Source of the DNA: an uncultured Brevundimonas sp.
GTDB lineage: Bacteria > Pseudomonadota > Alphaproteobacteria > Caulobacterales > Caulobacteraceae
DNA length: 14,209 nt
Assembly (NCBI RefSeq): GCF_943913055.1
Contig: NZ_CALTWS010000050.1
Span: forward strand, 1-14,209
Direction: 5' to 3'
Part shown: one piece after another, positions 7,765-14,209 of the stretch
Layout of the letters: every line of letters starts with the position of its first letter
How positions within the stretch are numbered: position 1 is the stretch's first letter
Program-made: the position numbers and the translations under genes
Notes under the pieces: generated by a model
Told to the model about the DNA's origin: nothing
Databases searched by the model: none
Seen by the model: the letters and a program-made list of their open reading frames with translations, nothing else

Positions 7765-8241
7765 TCATTCGCGAGGACGGCGGATCGAGACGCCGACCGT
7801 GCCGTGGGCGATCAACAGGCCCTCGGGTGTGTTGACGGTCACATCGACGACGACCTTGCGCCCATCGTGATGCACGGCTCGACCCTCCGCAAACAGGGCG
7901 TTCGTATCGATGGGCGCGGCCTTGATGAAACGCAGGGTCAGGTCGGTGGTCAGGAGTGTCTCGCCCGGTTTCAGCAGGGTCATGGCCGCCCCGCCCCCCG
8001 CCATGTCCACCAGGGATGCGGTCACCCCGCCATGAACCAGGCCGACGAAGTTGGCGTGACCGGGATCGAGCTTGCACTCCAGGCGGATATACCCCCGGTC
8101 CAGTGCGATCGGGCGAGAGCGCAGCCGCTCGGGAAAGCCGCCCGCATAGCCCAGTTCCATCCAGCGATTGGCCAGGGCGAGACCGTCTTCTGCCGGGGCC
8201 AGATGAAAGCTCACCCCGTCCTGATCGGTGCCTTGCTTCAC
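7765..8241 (-). CDS. PaaI-type hotdog-fold acyl-CoA thioesterase
   Basis: A 158-residue cytoplasmic hotdog protein expected to hydrolyse acyl- or aryl-CoA thioesters and free CoA. The segment FVGLVHGGVTASLVDMAGGGAA contains the HGG motif (70-72) on the turn before the central helix and Asp79 at the position of the usual catalytic acid; LTTDLTLRFIKAA and a C-terminal VTVNTPEGLLIAHGTVGV strand complete the fold. The start is GTG at 8241, inside the overlap GTGA with the TGA of the upstream ligase gene, so it is translationally coupled as last gene of the operon. PaaI-like thioesterases commonly accompany aryl-CoA pathways, where they rescue CoA from dead-end intermediates; that role here is inference. 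Its stop is one base from that of the convergent fcs-like gene. Confidence 0.85.
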   Translation of the reverse strand: MKQGTDQDGVSFHLAPAEDGLALANRWMELGYAGGFPERLRSRPIALDRGYIRLECKLDPGHANFVGLVHGGVTASLVDMAGGGAAMTLLKPGETLLTTDLTLRFIKAAPIDTNALFAEGRAVHHDGRKVVVDVTVNTPEGLLIAHGTVGVSIRRPRE

Positions 8242-9953
8242 GCAGATACGCCGCCACTTAGGCGGTCACGCAGTTCGCGTTTCAGAACCTTGCCGACGGG
8301 ATTGCGGGGCAGGGCGGCTATGGTCTCAAGTCGCTCGATCTGCTTGTAGACGGCGACCCGCTTGTCTCGGGTCAGGAAGCTGTTGATCTCCTCAAGGCTC
8401 GCCGTCTGGTCCGGCTTGAAGACGACGAAAGCGGCCAGTCGCTCGCCCAGACCGGGATCTGGCGCACCGACAACGGCGGCCTCGGCCACGGCGGGGTGAC
8501 CAGCCAAGTGGCCCTCGATCTCCTCGGATGAGATGTTCATGCCACCGCGGATGATCACGTCCTTCAGCCGCCCGACGAAGCGAATGAACTGCAGCTCATC
8601 GCCGGCCAGCTCGAACAGGTCGCCCGTGCAGAACCAGCCGTCGGCATCGAAGGCGCGGGCGTTGATGTCGGGTGCCTGCCAGTATCCCGAAAAGACGGTC
8701 GCGCCCTTTACACGCAACTCGCCGGGTTTGCCGCCTTCGGTGATCTCCTGCTCGGTCTCGGGATCGACCAGGCGGGTGAAGATGCGATCGTGGAGTTTTG
8801 CCTTCCATTTTCGGCCGTCGCCAAGTCGGGGAAAGAAGGCGGCACGGTCAGAGGGCGAGGGCACGTCCTGCCAGGCACTGGGGAAGGAGGCCCCTTCGTT
8901 GGAGCCGAAATAGTTGACGATCTGGACGCCGTATTTCTCGTGGAACGTCTTCACCATCCATTCCGACAAGGGGGCGGAGCCGGAGCCTATTGATTTCAGG
9001 CGCTTGAAATCGATACCCTCAAGCATCGCTTCATTCTGGAGCAGAAGATTCAGGATGGCGGGAGGGGCAACGGTATAGTCGATCTTCTCATCGCGGATCT
9101 GCTGCAGGAAGATTGGCAGATCAAAGGGTTGATGCTGGACCAGGGTCGCGCCCAGCAGAAGCCAGCCGACGAAACTGGTCGAGATGCCGGCCATATTGAC
9201 CATCGGAAACGGGTTCAGCAGCCGCACGCCCGGCGTCAGATCGGCCGCGTCGATCACGCCCTCGCCCATGATGATCCATTCATTATGGCTGCGAGGCACG
9301 CCTTTGGGCTGGGCCTCTGTGCCCGAGGTCCAGCAGATGGTGACGATGTCGTCAGCGGTGACGTGCGCGGCCTTGGAAGCTTTCTGGGCGGCCCGATGCT
9401 GTTTGCCGTCGACGGCGTCCAGCAGGGGTTCCAGATCGATCGCCCCGGCCGGGCAGGTTTCGCCGAGGACGAAGACGTGACGCAGGGAGGGAGAACCGGC
9501 CTTGACCGCCATCAGCATCTCGCCGTGCGGGTGCTTGCCGATGCGGTCGGCGGTGATGGCCGCAACGGCCCTCGTCCTTTCGATGATATAGCCCAGCTCG
9601 TGCTCGCGATATTGAACCGGGGCCGGGCTGATGATGGCACCCAGCCGGATCAGGGCCAGATAGGCGATGCCCAGTTCAATAATGTTAGGCAGCTGGATCA
9701 CCACGACGTTGTCCTTGCCTATGCCGTGGGCGTGAAGGACGGCGGCCATCCGGTCCACGGCAATGCCCGTCTCGCGCCAGGTCAGCCGGTCGCCCACGCC
9801 GCCGACGATGGCGGCGGCATTGACGGGATCGACGCAGGCCTCGTCGTCCGGCCGTTCCTGCACATGTTTCAGGAACAGGTCATGCAGGGTCGTTTCGCCC
9901 CACCATCCCTTGGCCTTGAAGTCTCGAATGCGTTCCTGGGGGACCAATATCAT
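8238..9953 (-). CDS. AMP-dependent acyl-CoA ligase, operon gene 4
   Basis: A 571-residue class I adenylate-forming enzyme. Visible motifs are the P-loop WTSGTEAQPKG (208-218), YFGSNEG (348-354), WFCTGD (440-445), the hinge GRLKDVIIRGGMNISSEEIE (461-480) and the adenylation lysine in LPRNPVGK (Lys555). The hinge and lysine are intact, so it should be active. The P-loop is the variant TSGTEAxPKG rather than TSGTTGxPKG, a variant I associate with ligases for cyclic or medium-size carboxylic acids (cyclohexanecarboxylate-type) and mycobacterial FadD relatives; substrate calls from it are weak. The start ATG overlaps the stop of the upstream ligase gene (ATGA at 9953-9950), and its own stop overlaps the thioesterase start. 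Alternatives include fatty-acyl-CoA ligase or aryl-CoA ligase. Confidence 0.85.
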   Translation of the reverse strand: MILVPQERIRDFKAKGWWGETTLHDLFLKHVQERPDDEACVDPVNAAAIVGGVGDRLTWRETGIAVDRMAAVLHAHGIGKDNVVVIQLPNIIELGIAYLALIRLGAIISPAPVQYREHELGYIIERTRAVAAITADRIGKHPHGEMLMAVKAGSPSLRHVFVLGETCPAGAIDLEPLLDAVDGKQHRAAQKASKAAHVTADDIVTICWTSGTEAQPKGVPRSHNEWIIMGEGVIDAADLTPGVRLLNPFPMVNMAGISTSFVGWLLLGATLVQHQPFDLPIFLQQIRDEKIDYTVAPPAILNLLLQNEAMLEGIDFKRLKSIGSGSAPLSEWMVKTFHEKYGVQIVNYFGSNEGASFPSAWQDVPSPSDRAAFFPRLGDGRKWKAKLHDRIFTRLVDPETEQEITEGGKPGELRVKGATVFSGYWQAPDINARAFDADGWFCTGDLFELAGDELQFIRFVGRLKDVIIRGGMNISSEEIEGHLAGHPAVAEAAVVGAPDPGLGERLAAFVVFKPDQTASLEEINSFLTRDKRVAVYKQIERLETIAALPRNPVGKVLKRELRDRLSGGVSA

Positions 9954-11467
9954 GGGGCTGTCTCCAGTGTTTCCGTCCTGAGGTCTGCCGATCTTGGTGC
10001 CGGATGGACCATCTGTATCACGTCAGTCCGCACGACCTTGCCCACCGGGTTGCGAGGCAGGGCGTCCAGACGATGCAGGATCTTGGGGGTGCGGACCGGA
10101 CCGATGCGGTTCCGCACGAAGGCGGTGAGTTCGCCCAGATCGCCGGATGGATCGTGCAAGGCCACCGCCGCCTCCAGCCGCTCGCCCCAAGTCACATCCT
10201 TGACGCCGAAGGCGCAGGCCTCTCGCACATTGGGATGGGCCATCAGGGCGGTCTCCACCTCGACCGGATAGATGTTGTAGCCGCCGGAAATGATCATCTC
10301 TTTCGAGCGACCCAGCAGGAACAGATGACCGTCGGCATCCAGGCGCCCGATATCGCCCGTCTTCAGCCAGTTGCCGTGACGGGCAGCAATGGTCTGAACA
10401 GGGTCATCCAGATAGGTGGTGGCGGCCAAGTCGCCCGAGACGACGACTTCGCCTTCTGCGCGTGTGGCGCGAACCTGACCATCGTCGCACAGGACGCCCA
10501 TGCGCGTGCCATGGAAGGCCTGGCCGACCGAGGCCTGCAGAACCGGGTCCAGCATCTGCTTAGGGGTAAGTCCCGCAATGGCCATGGGGGCTTCGGTCTG
10601 ACCATACAGGGTGCCGAGCACGGGCCCGAAACGGCCGATGGCTTGGGCGATACGGGCTGGCGGCATCGGGGCGGCGGAATAGGTCAGGTGGCGCAGGCGG
10701 GGCAGATCGTGCGGCGCGAACGCCACCTCGGCCATCAGCAGATAGATCAGGGTCGGGGGCATGAAAGTAATGCTGATGCGCCTTTTCAGCTCGGCCAGAA
10801 TAGCCTCGCGCGATGGCTCGCCCAGCAGCACGTGAGCCCCGCCCGCTGCCAGGACAGGGAGGATGTAGTGCGAGGCTCCATGCGTCAGAGGGGCCACGGC
10901 CAGGTTCACCTCATCCGCATTGAAATCGTAAAAGACGTGAAGCGACGCCATGGCGGCGGCGGCGCTGGCCTGGCTCTGGACGACGCCTTTGGGCGTGCCC
11001 GTCGAACCGCCGGTGAACTTGATGGCGAAGGTTGCATCTTGGTCGTCGACAATAGGCGGCAGTAAGGGCGTGCCTGACGGCAAAGCTGTCTCAATCCAGC
11101 TGTCGATGTTTAGGGCCTTCGTCGTCTGGCCCATCGCTGCGGCGGAGGCTGTGTCGTGCAGCGTGAGGGCCAGTCCGGCGCGCGCCTGCAGATCGCCATT
11201 CAGGCCCGCACCATTGCGAGGGTTCAGCGGCACCCAGACGGCATTGGCCCGCAGGATGGCCAGATAGCCGACGACGTGCCGCCAGCTGTTGGTGGCGCAC
11301 AGACCCACGCGGTGCCCGGGGCCGATGCCGCGGCGGATCAGGTCGCCGGCCGCTGCCTCCACATGAGCGATCAGGTCGGCGTGGCTCAGGGTGAGCTCGC
11401 CGTCGTGGATGGCCGGGCGCTCGGCCCTGGCCAGTAGATTGTCATAGAGCGCATGAACCGGGTTCAT
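9950..11467 (-). CDS. AMP-dependent acyl-CoA ligase, operon gene 3
   Basis: A 505-residue adenylate-forming ligase, clearly distinct from the neighbouring one and shorter. Motifs are FTGGSTGTPKG (151-161), LYGQTEAP (287-294), WLKTGDIG (367-374), the hinge GRSKEMIISGGYNIYPVEVE (386-405) and PRNPVGK with Lys477. This pattern is that of the FadD/long-chain and aryl acyl-CoA ligase group; GGYNIYPVEVE is the usual form in acyl-CoA synthetases. All catalytic elements are present, so two independent acid-activating activities sit in one operon. The gene starts at ATG 11467 within ATGA shared with the thiolase stop. The last 25 residues after the lysine motif are low in recognisable features. Substrate is unknown; different chain length or ring substitution from the next ligase is a reasonable guess. 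Confidence 0.85.
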   Translation of the reverse strand: MNPVHALYDNLLARAERPAIHDGELTLSHADLIAHVEAAAGDLIRRGIGPGHRVGLCATNSWRHVVGYLAILRANAVWVPLNPRNGAGLNGDLQARAGLALTLHDTASAAAMGQTTKALNIDSWIETALPSGTPLLPPIVDDQDATFAIKFTGGSTGTPKGVVQSQASAAAAMASLHVFYDFNADEVNLAVAPLTHGASHYILPVLAAGGAHVLLGEPSREAILAELKRRISITFMPPTLIYLLMAEVAFAPHDLPRLRHLTYSAAPMPPARIAQAIGRFGPVLGTLYGQTEAPMAIAGLTPKQMLDPVLQASVGQAFHGTRMGVLCDDGQVRATRAEGEVVVSGDLAATTYLDDPVQTIAARHGNWLKTGDIGRLDADGHLFLLGRSKEMIISGGYNIYPVEVETALMAHPNVREACAFGVKDVTWGERLEAAVALHDPSGDLGELTAFVRNRIGPVRTPKILHRLDALPRNPVGKVVRTDVIQMVHPAPRSADLRTETLETAP

Positions 11468-12690
11468 GCCGCCCGCTCCAGCAGGGTGACGACGGTGGCC
11501 GCCTCTTCGACGCCCAGGAAGCCGCCGCCGTTTTCGGAGATGGCGATGCGGGCATTTGCGACCTGACGCGCTCCGGCCTCGCCACGGAGCTGGGTGACGA
11601 GTTCGTACAGCTGGCCGATGCCGGTCGCGCCGACCGGGTGCCCCTTGGCGACCAGACCGCCGGAAACATTCACAGGCGTGCGACCCCCGAGCGCGAAGTC
11701 GCCAGCGGCAAGGCGTGTGCCGACACTGCCCGGCTCGGCCAGGCCCAGGTTTTCGATCTGCTGCAGTTCGGCATAGCTGGTGGCGTCGTGCACCTCGGCG
11801 ATATCGACCGCTTCGGGGCCCAGACCTGCCTCCTCATAGGCGGTCAGGGCGGCGCGACGCCCGATGTGATGAGCGAGGTCGTCCGGTGCGCGGTCGGTGG
11901 CGCTGACCAGGGCGCAGGCGCGGATGCGGACAGCTCGGCTTTGAGTTGACAGTCGCGCCAGGCCCGCCTGGGAACAGACGACCGTGGCGGCGGCCCCGTC
12001 ACTGACCGGCGCGCACATGGCGCGGGTGAAGGGATAGACGATGGCTTTGTCGGCCAACACCTGATCCACCGTCATCGGCGTGCGGTACTGAGATTTTGGG
12101 TTCAGGGCAGCGACCGTGTGGTTCTTGGCGGCGATCCGGGCCAGGTCGGTCTGGGTAGTCCCATGCCGGGCCATGTGCGCGCGGGCCTGGGCGGCATACA
12201 GGTCCATAAACAGGCTGCGGCCTTCACACGGCACCTCGCCGCCCATGCTCTTGATATAGGCCAGTACGCCCTCGCGGTCCTGGATGTCGGTGCCGCCTTC
12301 AAAGGCGGCGGCGACGCGGTCGGGGTGGTCGGGAAAGACCATCTTCTCGGCACCGACGACCAAGGCGATGTCGCCCGCCCCGGCACGGATCCAGTGCAAA
12401 GCCTGAAGCAGGGCGGTCGAGCCCGAAGCGCAGGCGTTCTCGATGTTGACGATGGGAATGCCGGTAATGCCCAAGCCGCGCAGCGCGATCTGGCCACGCA
12501 CGGTATTCTGGCCCTCCAGCATGGGCTGGCGGGTGTTGGAGAACCAGGCCGCCTGGATGTCGCCGACTGTGCCACCCGCATCCGTCAGCGCTGCGGCTAC
12601 AGCCTCTGCGGTCAGGGTCTTGACGCTGTCGACCGGGCGTTTGCCCAGCTCGGTCATGGAGATGCCGGCGATGAAGGCAGGCCGGCTCAT
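11464..12690 (-). CDS. Thiolase family protein, SCP2/SCP-x type acyl-CoA acyltransferase
   Basis: A 408-residue thiolase-fold enzyme. The nucleophilic cysteine is Cys87 in NIENACASGS, followed by His301 in AEVHDATSY, where classical thiolases carry NEAF, and His351 in GGLVAKGHPVGATG. The C-terminal CxG of degradative thiolases is replaced by ENGGGFLG. This set is that of SCP2-type thiolases, which cleave bulky or branched 3-ketoacyl-CoAs such as sterol side chains or aryl chains. Because Cys87 is retained it is predicted to be a true thiolase rather than a retro-aldolase of the Ltp2 kind, which lacks it. ATG 12690 lies within ATGA overlapping the aldehyde dehydrogenase stop. In the operon it would release acetyl-CoA or propionyl-CoA after activation by the ligases; a hydratase and dehydrogenase must come from elsewhere. 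Confidence 0.88.
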   Translation of the reverse strand: MSRPAFIAGISMTELGKRPVDSVKTLTAEAVAAALTDAGGTVGDIQAAWFSNTRQPMLEGQNTVRGQIALRGLGITGIPIVNIENACASGSTALLQALHWIRAGAGDIALVVGAEKMVFPDHPDRVAAAFEGGTDIQDREGVLAYIKSMGGEVPCEGRSLFMDLYAAQARAHMARHGTTQTDLARIAAKNHTVAALNPKSQYRTPMTVDQVLADKAIVYPFTRAMCAPVSDGAAATVVCSQAGLARLSTQSRAVRIRACALVSATDRAPDDLAHHIGRRAALTAYEEAGLGPEAVDIAEVHDATSYAELQQIENLGLAEPGSVGTRLAAGDFALGGRTPVNVSGGLVAKGHPVGATGIGQLYELVTQLRGEAGARQVANARIAISENGGGFLGVEEAATVVTLLERAA

Positions 12691-14209
12691 GTGCTGGCAG
12701 GCCGCCGTCGCTGAACGATGCGAAAACGCGAGGCGACGAAGGCTATGTCCGTCAGGCAGGCATTGCCCGCCGGGTTCAGGCCCGTGACGTGGTAGTCGCT
12801 ATAGGCCGCGGCGAAATTGATCCACATCGCGCCCGTCAGATTGATCGACAGATTGGCCCCGGCCGCTTCGTAAAGTGGTGTTGCTTGGTCGATGAAGGCC
12901 TCGTCGGTCGAATAGAGATAGGTCGAGATGGCCCCATGCGTTTTGGCCAGGTCCGTGGCTTCGCGTACCGCCGCATCGCCCTCCATCGCCACGACAAACA
13001 GGACCGGTCCGAAATGTTCTTCGGCATAGAGATCAGGGGCCGAGCCTGCGACGGCAATGACGAGGGGAGTCAGGGTCCGGGCGTCGGGGAACTGCGGGTG
13101 GGCGTAAGGCGCCGCCTCACGCAGGATGCGGATGTCGTCGCGCATTTCGACGCTGTCGCGAACGTCGGAGACGGCCTTCAGACTGACGTTTCCCTGAATG
13201 GCCCCCATGATCCCGGCGGCCTGGACGGGGTCGGCGGCGATTGCGTCGATCTGATCGACCAGGGCCTGGCCGAAGGCACTGGCAAGCGGAGGCGCGACAT
13301 AGATCACCTGGGGGCTGGTGCACATCTGGGCCGAGAACAGGCAGGACGAACGGGCGATGGCACGGGCGACGGCGTCCAGATCGGAGACGGACTCTATCAC
13401 GACGGAATTGACCCCCGCAGTTTCGGTGAACAGCAGCTTGCCGGTTACTGTTCTCTCCAGATGGCCGCCGTAGCGGGGGCTGCCGGTGAAGTCGACGATC
13501 TGGATGGCGGGGTGATCGACCAAGATCTGGGCCACCGGCTGGGCCAGGGTGTCGACGGCCAGGGTGACCAAGTTTGGATCGAAACCATGGTTGGCCAGCA
13601 CGCGGCGACACTCGCGCACCACGATGGCCATGGGCAGGACGGCGATGGGATGGGGTTTCACGATGACGGGATTGCCGGTCGCCAGGCTGGCGAACAGGGC
13701 CGGATAGGCGTTCCATGTCGGAAAGCTGGCGCAGCAGATGACCAGGCCAATGCCGCGTGGAACTTGGACATAGGTCTTGTCCATCGCCACCGCCTCGCCG
13801 GCGAAGTCGCGGTGCCAGGTGGCGTGGGGCGTGATGGCGCGCATGGCCTTGGCGGCATATGCCAGGGCCTCGATGCCCCGGTCCAGAGCGTTGGGCCCTG
13901 AACCGCTGAAGGCCTGGGTGTAGCTCTGCCCCGCCACATGCATGACGGCATGGGCCATTTCGAAGTTGGCGTCATACAGCCGTGCGGCCATCTCGGCGCA
14001 CAGGGCGATGCGCAACTCGGGATCGGCTGTGCGCCAGTGGGGCCAGGCGGCATGGGCAGCGTCGATCAGGGCTTGCGGATCGCTAACAGGATAGGTGATG
14101 CCTAGCGGCTGTTGCGTATAGGGCGACACTTCTTCACCGACATGGCCCGTGATCCTCGGCTGATCGAGATCGAACGGGCGGTGAAGCTGAGCCTCGAACG
14201 CCGCCTTGC
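12687..14209 (-). CDS. paaN: PaaN2-type aldehyde dehydrogenase (5' end outside window)
   Basis: NAD(P)-dependent aldehyde dehydrogenase fold. Visible motifs are PRGIGLVICCASFPTWNAYP, the cofactor lysine in IVKPHP, DFTGS, the general base Glu in LFTETAGVNS, the nucleophile Cys in SAQMCTSPQ and the family-typical end NLTGAMWINFAAAYSDYHVT. The pattern matches PaaN group 2, a single-domain enzyme lacking the MaoC-like hydratase domain of E. coli PaaZ and named from phenylacetate degradation. A GTG at 14129 could be taken as start, but the frame stays open to the window edge and encodes FEAQLHRPFDLDQP and VGEEVSPY, which fit the PaaN2 N-terminal region, so the gene is truncated here and the GTG is internal. 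About 507 codons are visible of some 550 expected. Its TGA overlaps the thiolase ATG. Substrate is uncertain: ring-opened aryl-CoA aldehyde or a free aromatic aldehyde. Confidence 0.85.
   Translation of the reverse strand, partial: KAAFEAQLHRPFDLDQPRITGHVGEEVSPYTQQPLGITYPVSDPQALIDAAHAAWPHWRTADPELRIALCAEMAARLYDANFEMAHAVMHVAGQSYTQAFSGSGPNALDRGIEALAYAAKAMRAITPHATWHRDFAGEAVAMDKTYVQVPRGIGLVICCASFPTWNAYPALFASLATGNPVIVKPHPIAVLPMAIVVRECRRVLANHGFDPNLVTLAVDTLAQPVAQILVDHPAIQIVDFTGSPRYGGHLERTVTGKLLFTETAGVNSVVIESVSDLDAVARAIARSSCLFSAQMCTSPQVIYVAPPLASAFGQALVDQIDAIAADPVQAAGIMGAIQGNVSLKAVSDVRDSVEMRDDIRILREAAPYAHPQFPDARTLTPLVIAVAGSAPDLYAEEHFGPVLFVVAMEGDAAVREATDLAKTHGAISTYLYSTDEAFIDQATPLYEAAGANLSINLTGAMWINFAAAYSDYHVTGLNPAGNACLTDIAFVASRFRIVQRRRPAST

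Noticed and set aside
7760..8257. Second minus-strand frame covering the thioesterase region
   Set aside because: Composition is Arg/Gly/Ser/Pro-rich without hotdog signatures; the 7765-8241 frame carries the HGG motif and couples to the upstream stop.
9129..10271. Plus-strand open frames opposite the operon (for example 9129-10271, 10004-11065, 12789-13901)
   Set aside because: Low-complexity composition and no recognisable domain; the minus-strand ligase and dehydrogenase motifs account for this DNA.

Overview
High-GC window with dense, tightly packed genes, most likely from an alphaproteobacterium of the Caulobacterales (Brevundimonas/Caulobacter type). This placement is an inference from base composition, the tRNA-Thr sequence, the short FeoB, the large periplasmic M16 peptidase and the DUF486 membrane protein; no marker gene proves it.

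Left part (1-2357): the first residues of a divergent, probably exported protein on the minus strand, then a divergent promoter region with a candidate Fur site, then feoA-feoB for ferrous iron uptake, overlapping by one base. Middle (2457-5844): a 944-residue exported zinc peptidase of family M16, a 15-bp hairpin, tRNA-Thr(TGT) on the minus strand, and a small four-helix DUF486 membrane protein.

Right part (5943-14209): an acyl-CoA catabolic region. A plus-strand feruloyl-CoA synthase-like gene, preceded by a 27-bp imperfect palindrome, runs head-on into a minus-strand operon with one base between the stop codons. In transcription order the operon encodes a PaaN2-type aldehyde dehydrogenase (5' end outside the window), an SCP2-type thiolase, two different AMP-forming acyl-CoA ligases and a PaaI-type hotdog thioesterase. 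All four junctions inside it are 4-base stop/start overlaps (ATGA, ATGA, ATGA, GTGA), so the five proteins are probably made together.

The likely logic of the right part is activation of carboxylic acids, perhaps hydroxycinnamates or other aryl or alicyclic acids, to CoA thioesters, side-chain cleavage by the thiolase, oxidation of an aldehyde by the PaaN2 homologue, and CoA recycling by the thioesterase. The hydratase and hydroxyacyl-CoA dehydrogenase needed for a full beta-oxidation round are not in the window, so the substrate remains unknown. I see no CRISPR array, insertion sequence, prophage or integrase. No gene-free stretch exceeds 300 bases; the longest, 5292-5490, holds the hairpin and the tRNA.
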